From the NCBI GenBank assembly GCA_902516225.1, contig CABXXS010000009.1, positions 1-31,170 of the forward strand: a stretch of DNA of 31,170 nt, in the 5' to 3' direction. The stretch is from Puniceicoccaceae bacterium (GTDB lineage Bacteria > Verrucomicrobiota > Verrucomicrobiae > Opitutales > Coraliomargaritaceae). Made by a program: the position numbers and the translations under genes. Shown here piece after piece: positions 9,279 through 17,944 of this stretch (position 1 is the stretch's first letter; the number at the start of each line of letters is the position of its first letter). The notes beneath the pieces are model-generated. The model was given only the letters and a program-made list of their open reading frames with translations. It had not been told where the DNA came from and did not search any database.

Positions 9279-10265
9279 TTATACACCTGAGTTAGACACT
9301 AGAAGAGGCACACTCGGCACACTTGGTAACACATCTCCAACAACTATCTGGTAGCCTCTAAGAAAATCCGATACGGGCAAGAGGCGTCCACTAGGGCGCT
9401 GAAGTTCGTGGATACAAAGCACGCCGTCAGTAGTGGAAATATCGAGTGTTTTACCCACTCTTAATACCGTACCGGGCAAACCAGATTTGCCCTCTGTTCT
9501 AACCGAGCAGCGGCCCACTTTAATTCTCATACCTTCGTGGTCGAAGAAAGCCCCCGGCCATGGAGTGAAAGCACGAAGGCGAGCATCGATAGTAGTTGCG
9601 CTTTGCCAGAAATTAAGTGCCCCATCTTCTTTTGAAATTTTACGGCAAAATGTAGCACGCTCTGCGTCTTGCGAGTCAAACTCAAGTCCACCATGCAGAG
9701 AGGTTTTCAAGTTACGGCCAAGTAAAGATACGACTGCTTGGCCTACTTTCGCACGAAGAGTCGTACCAGTTTCTGTAGACTCTATCTCAATATGTTCGCA
9801 TTCGGCGACCGGACCAGCATCCAATTCTTTGATAACCTGCATAAGGCAGACACCAGTCTCAGAATCACCCATAGCGATCGCCGTCTCCACCGGTGATGCC
9901 CCTCTATAATCAGGCAAAACCGAGCCATGAAAATTGAGCAGTCCATGCTTAGGTGCTTCGCGTACAGTCTTAGGCAAATAATGACCATATGCCATTACAA
10001 AGGCGAGTGTGATAGACTCCTTGCGCAGCCATTCACCCAGTGCAATATCGGGTTTTTCTGGTTGCAGAAGCGGTATCGATTGAGCGGATGCATATGCTGC
10101 GACCGCATTTTGCTGCAGTTTCTTACCCCGCCCTTGGCGACGGTCTGGCTGCGAGACAACTGCTGCAAGAACACAAAGATCTCGCCCTTTTTCAAAGAGA
10201 TATTGAAGGCCGGGAAGACAGATTGGATCTGAACCGAAATAAACAATTTTTGGAAGGTCGGGCAT
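9279..10265 (-). CDS. fmt: Methionyl-tRNA formyltransferase
   Basis: Fmt formylates the amino group of initiator Met-tRNA using 10-formyl-tetrahydrofolate. The 328-residue protein has the family's N-terminal Rossmann domain (KIVYFGSDP at 6-14; GRGKKL at 45-50) with the active-site trio N111, H113 and D149 in LLNFHGSVLP and KELDAGPV, then the C-terminal tRNA-binding barrel. I start it at the ATG at 10265, because MPDLPKIVYFG is the family's beginning; the longer frame from 10325 adds 20 residues that overlap the exonuclease gene. It begins 7 bases after that gene's stop, so the two are probably co-transcribed. Confidence 0.93.
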   Translation of the reverse strand: MPDLPKIVYFGSDPICLPGLQYLFEKGRDLCVLAAVVSQPDRRQGRGKKLQQNAVAAYASAQSIPLLQPEKPDIALGEWLRKESITLAFVMAYGHYLPKTVREAPKHGLLNFHGSVLPDYRGASPVETAIAMGDSETGVCLMQVIKELDAGPVAECEHIEIESTETGTTLRAKVGQAVVSLLGRNLKTSLHGGLEFDSQDAERATFCRKISKEDGALNFWQSATTIDARLRAFTPWPGAFFDHEGMRIKVGRCSVRTEGKSGLPGTVLRVGKTLDISTTDGVLCIHELQRPSGRLLPVSDFLRGYQIVVGDVLPSVPSVPLLVSNSGV

Positions 10266-10272
10266 GATAAAA

Positions 10273-10971
10273 TTATAATAGTTCCTGCTGTCCTCTAGCT
10301 TTATGGATATCGTCGGAGGCAGCACTTTGCATAAAAAACCAGTGTTGACTAGCTGATTCCAAGCTGGGCTCTTCTCCTAGTCGCTGTAGCAGTAGCGCCG
10401 AACCGAGGGCATCGTAAAGCGCGCAATGATAGTTAGAACGATCCATCGAGCACAAGCTTGCAGCATGCTTATTTAAGAGGGGTTGTAGATCAAATAGTTG
10501 AACAAGGTCTTCCAGCTTGTAACTGCCCAAATGTGGATAAATACGGCGATATAAATGAAGCGTATCCAACCAAGGACCCCATGTGGCAGTTTGTAAGCCC
10601 GATTCCAAAAAGTGAGGAGAGTTTCGGGGAAAGGGCCAGACTGCGCGAAGAAAGCCTTCCTCCACGGTAGAGTTATGAGCGCAAAAGAGGCCAGTCTCTC
10701 GCAAACCAGCAAATAGCGACCACTCAGCAGTAAAAGGTGCTTCTTGCTCTGCGTCGGACTCGGTAATACCATGTTGAACGTGATCTAATTTACTAATTTT
10801 ACCAACTGGAGCACAAATACGAGTATACGATTTTCCAAGCTCGCCCTGCTCCAAAGTTACGCAACCATACTCGACGACTCCACTTTGGCGACTACCCTCA
10901 AAATCGACTACATGAATAGGGAATTCAAACATAACAATAAGTTTGGTAAAAGAAGTTCCAAGGTCGAACAT
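10273..10971 (-). CDS. DEDDh-type 3'-5' exonuclease (DnaQ-like)
   Basis: Up to 232 residues with the three exonuclease motifs of the DnaQ superfamily. Motif I is VVDFEGS (D23, E25), motif II is CAHNSTVEEGF and motif III is YHCALYDALGSALL (H182, D187). In motif II the usual metal-binding Asp (HNxxxD) appears to be Glu104, a conservative change. An internal ATG at 10932 (MFEFPIHVVDFEG) gives 219 residues and starts nearer motif I; neither ATG has a clear Shine-Dalgarno. It may act in DNA repair or RNA trimming. The fmt gene follows within 7 bases. Confidence 0.75.
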   Translation of the reverse strand: MFDLGTSFTKLIVMFEFPIHVVDFEGSRQSGVVEYGCVTLEQGELGKSYTRICAPVGKISKLDHVQHGITESDAEQEAPFTAEWSLFAGLRETGLFCAHNSTVEEGFLRAVWPFPRNSPHFLESGLQTATWGPWLDTLHLYRRIYPHLGSYKLEDLVQLFDLQPLLNKHAASLCSMDRSNYHCALYDALGSALLLQRLGEEPSLESASQHWFFMQSAASDDIHKARGQQELL

Positions 10972-11010
10972 GGAATTTGATATTTGATTTGAGTCCCCAG
11001 TAGTTCAAAA

Positions 11011-11015
11011 AGGAG
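11011..11015 (+). promoter_or_regulatory. oppB: Ribosome binding site of oppB
   Basis: AGGAG lies 9 bases before the oppB ATG at 11025. It is the clearest Shine-Dalgarno in the window and fixes this start. The copy is at 27326-27330. Confidence 0.7.
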
Positions 11016-11024
11016 TCTTTAGCG

Positions 11025-11942
11025 ATGCACTTATTAATAATAAAACGCCTACTCCAAGCGATCCCTACGCTATGGGTGATCGCGACAGCAACTTTTATCC
11101 TGCTCCAACTTATCCCTGGTGGTCCTTTCGACACCGAGAAGGATATAAGTGAAGAAGTTCAATCTCTAATAAATGCCCACTACGGCCTAGATCTCCCAAT
11201 TCAAGAGCAATACTTTCGCTTTATTAGCCAGCGATTACAGGGTAATTTTGGACCCTCCTACAAGTATGCGGGCTGGGATGTAGATGAGATCATCATTCAA
11301 AGTTTTCCAGTATCTTTAGAGCTTGGATTTTACGCTCTGTTATTCGCGTTGGCGCTAGGCACACCAATCGGGGTGATCGCCGCGATAAAACACCAGAAAC
11401 CTTCAGAAAGCGCACTCATGAGCCTAGCTATGGTCGGCATCTGCCTGCCCTCCTTTGTCCTAGGACCGATTTTAATTTTGGTCTTTAGCATGGAACTAGG
11501 TTGGTTCAATCCATCTGGTTGGAATCATCCGGGCGACCGTGTCTTGCCAACTATAACACTAGGACTCTTTTATGCGGCTTACATCGCACGGTTATCACGA
11601 AGTGGTATGTTAGATGTGATGCGAATGGACTATATTCGAACCGCTAAGGCTAAGGGCCTAAAAGGACGAGTTATCATACTGCGGCACGCGCTACGCACAG
11701 CACTCTACCCAGTGGTTGCCTACTTGGGACCAGCGGTCGCAGGACTCATCAGCGGGTCGTTCGTAGTCGAGACAATCTTTTTCATACCTGGACTTGGCAG
11801 CTTCTTCGTGAATTCAGCGTTCAACCGCGACAGTACTATGGTAATGGGCACAGTACTTTTCTACGCCGTTTTAATTCTGATTCTAAATCTAATCGTAGAC
11901 CTGGTCCAGTTATGGATGAACCCTCGCACGCGCCATGACTAA
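11025..11942 (+). CDS. oppB: Peptide ABC transporter permease, OppB/DppB type
   Basis: A 305-residue inner-membrane permease of the oligopeptide/dipeptide ABC importer family. The N-terminal segment LLIIKRLLQAIPTLWVIATATFILLQLIPGGPFD is characteristic of OppB/DppB, with about five further membrane spans. The cytoplasmic coupling loop reads YIRTAKAKGLKGRVI, followed by HALRTALYPVV, the family's EAA-like motif that contacts the ATPases. It overlaps oppC by 8 bases, so the two are translationally coupled. No solute-binding protein (OppA) or ATPase (OppD/F) gene is present, so the ligand cannot be named and the partners must be encoded elsewhere. Confidence 0.9.
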   Translation: MHLLIIKRLLQAIPTLWVIATATFILLQLIPGGPFDTEKDISEEVQSLINAHYGLDLPIQEQYFRFISQRLQGNFGPSYKYAGWDVDEIIIQSFPVSLELGFYALLFALALGTPIGVIAAIKHQKPSESALMSLAMVGICLPSFVLGPILILVFSMELGWFNPSGWNHPGDRVLPTITLGLFYAAYIARLSRSGMLDVMRMDYIRTAKAKGLKGRVIILRHALRTALYPVVAYLGPAVAGLISGSFVVETIFFIPGLGSFFVNSAFNRDSTMVMGTVLFYAVLILILNLIVDLVQLWMNPRTRHD

Positions 11943-12816
11943 AATGGAACGGGAAAAAGCTGCTATGCAAGCGCGTTCACTTGGTCGCGACGCTTGGGAA
12001 CGCCTCTGTTTAAATCCGATGTCTCTCATAGGAGGGGGGTTGTTTGCCATCGTTGCCCTATCGTGCCTAATCGGACCGTCTTACGTGCCTTATGCGCTAG
12101 AAACAATTGATCTAGCCTATGGAGCACAACCACCATCATGGGAGCATTGGTTCGGTACTGATGAATTGGGGCGAGATATTCTAGTCCGCACTCTAATTGG
12201 CGGACGCATTTCAATTGGAGTAGGCTTTGCTGCGACTACAGTAGCACTCTTTATTGGTATAATTTACGGGATGATAGCAGGCTATTACGGTGGCCAAGTA
12301 GAGACGATAATGATGCGTATTATAGATACGCTCTACGCATTGCCGTTTACCATAATCGTAATTCTATTAACTGTACTACTAGGTAGGAGTATTCTACTGA
12401 TATTTCTCGCTATCGGTGCGGTCGAATGGCTTACCATGGCTCGTATTGTTCGCGGGCAGACTAAAGCGCTCAAAGAGCAGACTTTTATTGAAGCAGCTAT
12501 TGTTTGTGGCGTACCCACGCAGCGAATTCTTATTCGTCATATTTTACCCAACCTACTTAGTCCAGTAATCGTCTTCGCGACACTTACAATCCCTGCCGTG
12601 ATTTTGCTGGAATCAGTCATTAGCTTTCTCGGCTTAGGCGTGCAAGCACCCATGAGTTCATGGGGAATTTTAATCAACGAAGGCGCGGTCAAGCTCGATA
12701 TTTACCCATGGATGCTGATTTTTCCCGCACTCTTGTTCTCGCTCACTATATTTGCCCTAAACTTTTTAGGCGATGGTCTGCGAGACGCGCTTGATCCAAA
12801 AGATTCAGTCAAATGA
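11935..12816 (+). CDS. oppC: Peptide ABC transporter permease, OppC/DppC type
   Basis: A 293-residue partner permease to OppB. It has the N-terminal cytoplasmic stretch and first span of OppC, then the typical HWFGTDELGRDILVRTLIGG region, and the coupling loop EAAIVCGVPTQRILIRHILPN. A late SFLGLGVQAPMSSWG and a final FLGDGLRDALDPK are also family hallmarks. The start ATG lies inside the end of oppB (ATGACTAA overlap). No opp gene follows; the next gene is on the other strand. Confidence 0.92.
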   Translation: MTKMEREKAAMQARSLGRDAWERLCLNPMSLIGGGLFAIVALSCLIGPSYVPYALETIDLAYGAQPPSWEHWFGTDELGRDILVRTLIGGRISIGVGFAATTVALFIGIIYGMIAGYYGGQVETIMMRIIDTLYALPFTIIVILLTVLLGRSILLIFLAIGAVEWLTMARIVRGQTKALKEQTFIEAAIVCGVPTQRILIRHILPNLLSPVIVFATLTIPAVILLESVISFLGLGVQAPMSSWGILINEGAVKLDIYPWMLIFPALLFSLTIFALNFLGDGLRDALDPKDSVK

Positions 12817-12880
12817 CAGTGACTAACTTAGCCCGATTTTGGGCAACAGATCTGTGTACACGCGTGAGCTGAAAAAAATC

Positions 12881-13378
12881 CTATAAGCCCTTTTTGCGTA
12901 GCACTTCTTCCAATTGAGTTTGGAAAGACTGAACATCCTCTGGGTCTGGTCGGTATTCTGGGTCCTCCCCAGGGATAAGGCCCAATTGCCCACTAGCACT
13001 GAGTTGCCAACCAAGACTAACACCATCACTGAAACGAACCGTGCCACTTACTAATGATCCGGGACGCATTATTGCATCGACATCTACACTTACACCACCT
13101 GCGCTACTACTATCATCACCAATTATCTCTGGATCAATCGCCTCTCCATCAGTAGAATCAGTATTTTGCGCAGCTTCTTCCTTAGCCTCTTGATTAGATT
13201 CAGGCTCAGCCTTGGGTTCGGGCATTTTTACGCCCAAATCATCCACCAAAAAACGGACGTCCATATAGGTTAAAGAAATATCAAATTCCTCGCGTAATGA
13301 GCTTTGCACATCTGCTAGCGATCGGCCATTTTGAACCCACTCTGCAACTATGACTTTTTGTGTATCGGAAAGTATCAT
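12881..13378 (-). CDS. Conserved hypothetical protein with N-terminal helical and C-terminal beta domain
   Basis: I do not recognise this 165-residue protein. Residues 1-50 look like a small helical, HTH-like module (SDTQKVIVAEWVQNGRSLADV, then FDISLTYMDVRFLVDDLGV). Residues ~53-98 are an acidic, low-complexity linker rich in E, S, D and A. The rest is a compact beta-containing domain (RPGSLVSGTVRFSDG.. LGWQLSASGQLGLIP) followed by a C-terminal helix. There is no signal peptide or membrane segment. A DNA-binding or adaptor role can be guessed from the N-terminus, but nothing proves it. It is divergent from the SurA-like gene. This is the intact copy. Confidence 0.65.
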   Translation of the reverse strand: MILSDTQKVIVAEWVQNGRSLADVQSSLREEFDISLTYMDVRFLVDDLGVKMPEPKAEPESNQEAKEEAAQNTDSTDGEAIDPEIIGDDSSSAGGVSVDVDAIMRPGSLVSGTVRFSDGVSLGWQLSASGQLGLIPGEDPEYRPDPEDVQSFQTQLEEVLRKKGL

Positions 13379-13600
13379 AAGTAGAAGTTGAAGATAGCAT
13401 GCGCCGCGTCAACTACGAAGAGAATCCTACAAAATTTGGGCTACAAATTATTCTTATTTTACAATACTAATTGTATCTAATAAACTAAATGACCTTGAGC
13501 GAAAAGTGAACTCAAAAAATGGTGTTTTATATACCGCTTGACCGAAAAGATATTACTTTTAAGTTAATTCATTCTTCTAAAATACTTATTTCGAATATTT
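13379..13600. promoter_or_regulatory. 222-bp divergent intergenic region with a 6-4-6 dyad
   Basis: AT-rich spacer between the hypothetical gene and the SurA-like gene. It carries a perfect inverted repeat TACAAT-ACTA-ATTGTA at 13460-13475 that could be an operator. I see no small ORF, tRNA or clear terminator. It occurs once in the window because it lies outside the duplicated arms. Confidence 0.35.
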
Positions 13601-14593
13601 ATGAATCCTATTCGCATACTCTGCATTTTGATATTTTCTAGTAGCCTACTCCAAGCAAATCAAAACGCGCAAAAATTGACCGATGCAGAGCTTGTAAGTC
13701 TAGGTAATGGAATAGCCGCAATAGTAGAGGGACAGGTAATTACAGTAGAAAAACTTCGTCGTGAATTAGCTCCTGTTATTCCTCGATTACAAGTAGAATC
13801 AAAAAATGAGAAGGAATTCAGTCAACGCATTGAGGAACTAAGCAAGCAGGTTTTGCAGAATATGATCGACCGTATCATCATTGTTAAAGCTGCCGAAGAA
13901 AAAGGTCTTCTTATTCCACCCTCCTATGTAGAGCAAGAGTATGACGATGCTATTAATCGTGACTTTGGAGGTGACCGTAGTCGCTTCTTAGAATACTTAC
14001 GCGCACGAGGAGAAACCACTCGCGACTTTCGAAAAAACGTTTACGAGAGCGTTGTCGTCAACGTGATGCGTTCTGAGAACCGTCGCTCGCAGTCCGAAAT
14101 CAGCCCTGAGCGTATCGAAGATTTTTATATCAAAAACAAGATTCGATTTTATCAGTCTGAATCACTCCATCTTCGCCAAATAATTTTAACTTCTTTAGCT
14201 GACGAAGGGCTCATACCATTACGCCAAACCGCTAATCAAATTATGAGCGAGCTCGATGACGGATTGAATTTCGGAGACGTCGCTCGAAAATACAGTCAAG
14301 ACAAGATGAGTCGTAGTGGTGGCGACTGGGGCTGGATAGAACGTAAGGATATTCGCACAGAGCTAAGTGATGCTGCTTTCGGGCTAGAAAAAGGAAGTTA
14401 TAGCCAACCAATTGAAATCGCTGGGACTATCTTCATCCTCTACGCTGAAGATAAACGAGATGAGATGATTCAGCCTGTCTCCGAAGTACGTGATATCATT
14501 GAAAATGTGCTTGTCGGAGAAATAGCCCGGGAGACCCAAGAAAAATGGCTGGAAGAGATCCGCAGTGAAGCATATGTCCGATACTTCATGTAG
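13601..14593 (+). CDS. SurA-like periplasmic peptidyl-prolyl isomerase/chaperone
   Basis: A 330-residue exported protein: a signal peptide ([16 protein letters not shown]) is cleaved near residue 19-20. The N-terminal half is the helical SurA-type chaperone region with a strand-helix start ([19 protein letters not shown]) and [17 protein letters not shown]. About residues 180-275 form one parvulin (PpiC) rotamase domain: LHLRQII, then [23 protein letters not shown] and [16 protein letters not shown]-terminal helix returns to the chaperone fold. E. coli SurA has two parvulin domains; here there is one. It would help outer-membrane proteins fold. It converges with gatC at a gap of only 15 bases. 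Confidence 0.87.
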   Translation: MNPIRILCILIFSSSLLQANQNAQKLTDAELVSLGNGIAAIVEGQVITVEKLRRELAPVIPRLQVESKNEKEFSQRIEELSKQVLQNMIDRIIIVKAAEEKGLLIPPSYVEQEYDDAINRDFGGDRSRFLEYLRARGETTRDFRKNVYESVVVNVMRSENRRSQSEISPERIEDFYIKNKIRFYQSESLHLRQIILTSLADEGLIPLRQTANQIMSELDDGLNFGDVARKYSQDKMSRSGGDWGWIERKDIRTELSDAAFGLEKGSYSQPIEIAGTIFILYAEDKRDEMIQPVSEVRDIIENVLVGEIARETQEKWLEEIRSEAYVRYFM

Positions 14594-14608
14594 GCGAATC
14601 AATAGTTA

Positions 14609-14899
14609 TCATTCTACGACTTTAGGAACTACTACTTGATCATCGCGATATTCAGGAGCTAATTTTTCCAAGGTCTCAGGCGGATAGATTTCTCCTGGTT
14701 GATCACCTTCACGCCAGACATTAAAAACTTTTTGTGCATGCGCCATGGGCTCGACGCCTTCAACGTCTACAGCACTTAGTTTATCAAAATGACCGATGAT
14801 GTCCTCTAATTGTGAGCTAAGCTTAACTTTTTCTTCATCGGAAAGGTCGATTCGTGCAAGCTTGGCTACGTAGTCAATGTCTATCTTTGGTGTGTTCAT
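14609..14899 (-). CDS. gatC: Aspartyl/glutamyl-tRNA amidotransferase subunit C
   Basis: At 96 residues this is a standard-length GatC, the small subunit that holds together GatA and GatB in the enzyme converting Glu-tRNA(Gln) and Asp-tRNA(Asn) to the amidated forms. The family start (IDYVAKLARIDLSDEEK), the central ILDKLSAVD-like helix (IIGHFDKLSAVDVEGVEP) and the VP(K)VVE tail are all present. It follows pheT by 9 bases on the same strand, so it is probably read from the pheST transcript. gatA and gatB are not in the window, which shows the presence of the indirect Gln/Asn-tRNA pathway only by implication. Confidence 0.92.
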   Translation of the reverse strand: MNTPKIDIDYVAKLARIDLSDEEKVKLSSQLEDIIGHFDKLSAVDVEGVEPMAHAQKVFNVWREGDQPGEIYPPETLEKLAPEYRDDQVVVPKVVE

Positions 14900-14908
14900 A
14901 ATAATCGT

Positions 14909-17368
14909 TTATTTACGAATCTGATAATCTGTTTTTTCTGTAATTAGCTTCTGAATAGCATCAAAAGCTATACTAACTTCCTTATCTTTTAAAGTGCGAT
15001 CGCTTGCACGAAAACTCATACTCAGTGCTATACTCTTCTTACCATCGAGTAAGCCCTCTCCAGAGTAAATGTCAAAAACGTGGACATCTTCACAATCAAA
15101 ACCTTTCACAGTTTTCTTCGCGAAGCTCGCAACTTTCTTTTCAACATCACCAGCAAAAACAGACTGATCAACAATCAGAGCAAGGTCCTTAAATGAGGCA
15201 GGCTGATTACTTATACTAGAGTGGCGACTACGTTTTACTGCACGCTCAAAGAATTTTGGGGTCATTAAGATCGATCCCGCAATGATCGGCGTAGATAAAT
15301 CCCAACGCTCCTTCAGGGCAGAAAAGTTTAGTAGGCCGCAAGTCACCTCGAAGCCCATCTTCATAAAATCACCTGCTTCAGCGGCGTGTCCTGCTTGCCA
15401 TAAATTCGATTTAGCGATAGAATTAAATGTTAGCTTATTAGTTGTCGTTCCAGCAATCTCTAGCGCTTCACCACAAATATTTTTAGCTGAGTAAAAGTCG
15501 GCTACTTCACGTCTGCGCCATGTACGACCTACCTGATCAGCCACAATAACAAAAGCAACTGAGTGTAACTCAACCATCTCTGCGTTAACCTCACGATAGA
15601 CGTGCCCACGCTCAAAAAAGCGAGTGGCACCGGTCGCACGAGCGGTGTTCAGTTGAAGCACGTCTAACAAGCCGGGGATAAGTGACGGGCGTAAGTGACT
15701 CTGGTCGCTTTGTAATGGGTTTTTAAGTGCGAGTACTTCGTGACTTGATTGACCAAAAAAGAATTCGGTCTCCTCTGGATCGCGTAGAGAATAGAGAAAA
15801 GCTTCATTAAAGTCTTGGCCAGTCAAATAGTTAGCGAGGGACTCATTGACAGTGTAAATTCTATGATCGTTCAGGCTTATACCGCATGCCGCTACCTCAG
15901 ACTCAGGTATCTTATCGGTGCCGTAGATTCGGATGAATTCTTCGATTAGGTCGACATCGCGCTTAAGATCCTCGCGATAGGAAGGAATCGTAACTGCCCA
16001 ACATACTGTGCTGTCCGCTTGCTCCTGAATGCAGACCCGAAGGCCCAACGATTCAAGCACGGATTGTATCTCTTGGTCGCTTACATCAAAGCCGATGAAT
16101 GAGCGGACACGCTCTGGTCGTAACATCACTTTTACCTCTGAATTAGGCGTGCTACCCACTTCAATCATGTTACCATCTACAACGCCCCCTGCGACTTCTA
16201 AAATAAGATCGATCGCTCGGAACAAAGCAGGGACTACACCTTGCGGATCGACACCTCGCTCAAAACGGTAAGAACTATCAGAGGATAAGCCCAACTTCCG
16301 AGAAGTAAAACGAATACAACTAGGCGTGAAATAAGCACCTTCGAGCACAAGGTCAGTAGTATTATAATCAACCTCGGAATCAAGCGATCCCATTAGCCCA
16401 GCTAGGGCAAGTGGGCGCTCAGCATCCGCAATCAGAGCCATCTCTGCACTCAGAGTGCGCTCCACCTCGTCAAGCGTAGTAATTTTCTCACCTTCTTGCG
16501 CCATGCGCACAACTAATTTCCCACCTTTAATCTTAGCTGCATCGAAAGCGTGAAGCGGTTGACAAGTTTCGTGAAGGACGAAGTTGGTAGCGTCGACAAC
16601 GTTATTTATTGAGCGCAGGCCTACGCCTTCGATTACATCCTTTAGCCAAGTCGGACTAGGACCAACTTTTACCCCTTTTATACAAATGGCACTATAAGAG
16701 GGGCATATTTTGGGTACGTCTACTTCAACACTGCTAATGAGAGGATCTGCGCTGGAACAATTTTCTGCGCTTGCCAAAACTTGAGGGTATTTGACAGGCA
16801 GCCCAAATTTTGCGGATAGCTCACGCGCTACACCTATGTGACTGAGTACGTCCACACGATTTGGAGTGATCTCTAAATTAAAAACAGTGTCCGCTTCGAC
16901 GAAGAGCTCGTTAAGCGGAAGGCCTAGATCTGTCTGCGGATCTAGTACCATAATACCATCGTGGTCTTGGCCTATAAGTAATTCTTTAGCTGAGCATAAC
17001 ATACCAGCCGAAGGCTGACCACGTAGCTGAGCGGCTTTGATTTTAAAATTTCCAGGTAGTACTGCGCCAGGGAGCGCAACTAAAACCTTATCGCCCTGCT
17101 CAAAATTCTTTGCCCCGCAGACAATATCATGAAATTCATCCTCATTTCCTGTGGAAACCTTGCAACAACGAAGACGGTCCGCATCCGGGTGCTGAATGTA
17201 TTCGAGAACTTGACCGACCACGACATTATCTATCTGAGGTGGGCCAGATTTTTCGTATTCCTCAACATCAAAACCGAGCAATGGCAACACTTCGGCTAGC
17301 AACTCAGGTGAGTGCTCTACTGGATCGAGATCGATGTACTTTTTAAGCCAGTTATAGGAAATTTTCAT
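14909..17368 (-). CDS. pheT: Phenylalanyl-tRNA synthetase beta subunit
   Basis: PheT pairs with PheS in the (alpha-beta)2 enzyme that charges tRNA(Phe). The 819 residues contain all family parts: start MKISYNWLKKYIDLD, tRNA-binding EMAP-like domain (~44-155, with HPDADRLRCCKV), editing B3/B4 domain (~215-390), B5 domain (~405-480, EDLKRDVDLIEEFIRIYG), a catalytic-like core, and the C-terminal ferredoxin-fold anticodon-binding domain (~726-818, PASFKDLALIVD). It lies 100 bp downstream of pheS and 9 bp upstream of gatC. It is one of the few genes present once in the window. Confidence 0.96.
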   Translation of the reverse strand: MKISYNWLKKYIDLDPVEHSPELLAEVLPLLGFDVEEYEKSGPPQIDNVVVGQVLEYIQHPDADRLRCCKVSTGNEDEFHDIVCGAKNFEQGDKVLVALPGAVLPGNFKIKAAQLRGQPSAGMLCSAKELLIGQDHDGIMVLDPQTDLGLPLNELFVEADTVFNLEITPNRVDVLSHIGVARELSAKFGLPVKYPQVLASAENCSSADPLISSVEVDVPKICPSYSAICIKGVKVGPSPTWLKDVIEGVGLRSINNVVDATNFVLHETCQPLHAFDAAKIKGGKLVVRMAQEGEKITTLDEVERTLSAEMALIADAERPLALAGLMGSLDSEVDYNTTDLVLEGAYFTPSCIRFTSRKLGLSSDSSYRFERGVDPQGVVPALFRAIDLILEVAGGVVDGNMIEVGSTPNSEVKVMLRPERVRSFIGFDVSDQEIQSVLESLGLRVCIQEQADSTVCWAVTIPSYREDLKRDVDLIEEFIRIYGTDKIPESEVAACGISLNDHRIYTVNESLANYLTGQDFNEAFLYSLRDPEETEFFFGQSSHEVLALKNPLQSDQSHLRPSLIPGLLDVLQLNTARATGATRFFERGHVYREVNAEMVELHSVAFVIVADQVGRTWRRREVADFYSAKNICGEALEIAGTTTNKLTFNSIAKSNLWQAGHAAEAGDFMKMGFEVTCGLLNFSALKERWDLSTPIIAGSILMTPKFFERAVKRSRHSSISNQPASFKDLALIVDQSVFAGDVEKKVASFAKKTVKGFDCEDVHVFDIYSGEGLLDGKKSIALSMSFRASDRTLKDKEVSIAFDAIQKLITEKTDYQIRK

Positions 17369-17468
17369 TTCATTAATCGGGTTTAGACTAAATTTTAATA
17401 CACACTGATAAAATTAGAGATATTAATCTGTGCGTTTCGATACTCACTCGTGGCTTTTAATTTATCCA

Positions 17469-17939
17469 TTATGCGAATTGTTTCAGGAATCTAAGGTCAT
17501 TCTGATAATAGTAACGGATATCGTCGACTCCTTGAAGAATCATTGCGATACGCTCGATACCCATACCAAAAGCGTAACCAGTATAAACTTCAGGATCGAT
17601 GCCTACGGATTTGAAAACCTCAGAATCGACCATACCACAGCCCATAATTTCTAGCCACTTGTTACTCAACTTACCAAGATCGGGTGAGAAAAAGTCCATC
17701 TCAAAGCTAGGCTCTGTAAAAGGGAAAAAACTCGGCCGCAGACGTGTTTTTGCTTTTGATCCAAAAATAGATTTTACAAAATAGTCTATTGTCGCTTTTA
17801 GGTCGAGTAAGGTAACCCCCTTATTTATATACAGGCCTTCAATCTGGTGAAAGTTAGCACTATGGGTAGCATCTGGAGTATCTCGTCGAAAACAACGACC
17901 AGGAGCCACGATGCGAATAGGCGGTTTTTCTTTAAGCAT
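17469..17939 (-). pseudogene. pheS: Phenylalanyl-tRNA synthetase alpha subunit, 5'-truncated at joint 1
   Basis: Only the C-terminal ~156 residues are here, from [20 protein letters not shown]. Class II motif 2 (FRRD, then [14 protein letters not shown]) and motif 3 ([21 protein letters not shown]) are intact, ending in LRFLKQFA. A normal PheS has ~330-345 residues, so roughly the first half, including motif 1, is missing. It is replaced at 17936-17940 by rsmB sequence. The open frame continues 13 codons into rsmB in another frame, to an ATG at 17978, but this is not a real start. A cell with only this copy could not charge Phe, so an intact pheS must exist elsewhere or the joint is artificial. 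Confidence 0.93.
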
Positions 17940-17944
17940 AGTGA
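17932..17944. other. Joint 1 (pheS to rsmB, inversion joint)
   Basis: Sequence to the left is pheS; from 17936 it is the reverse complement of rsmB from position 7125. GCATA (17936-17940) belongs to the rsmB copy. The ATG within it (17937-17939) is also where PheS family proteins carry Met before the KPPIRI stretch, so at least four bases are probably shared by both parents. No transposon end, target duplication or long repeat is visible. A 10-base palindrome AGCGATCGCT lies about 22 bp inside the rsmB side (17958-17967, mirror of 7094-7103). Confidence 0.9.

Larger units (their letters stand above)
7171..13235. repeat. Inverted repeat B, left arm
   Basis: Mirrored at 25106-31170 with position p on the right equal to 38341 minus p on the left. 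It covers most of rsmB, the permease, fmt, the exonuclease, oppB, oppC and the C-terminal two thirds of the hypothetical gene. Its right boundary at 13235 falls inside that hypothetical gene, which is intact here. Its left boundary is only the end of the window seen through the partner copy. The 45 bases between arms A and B on the left (7126-7170) have no copy in the window. Confidence 0.98.

Noticed and set aside
10266..10325. Longer fmt start at 10325
   Set aside because: It would overlap the exonuclease gene by 53 bases, and the added residues do not belong to the Fmt family, whose start MPDLPKIVYFG is at 10265.
12817..12880. Terminator after oppC formed by GCCC-GATTTT-GGGC
   Set aside because: The stem is only four base pairs and is not followed by a T-run; too weak to annotate.
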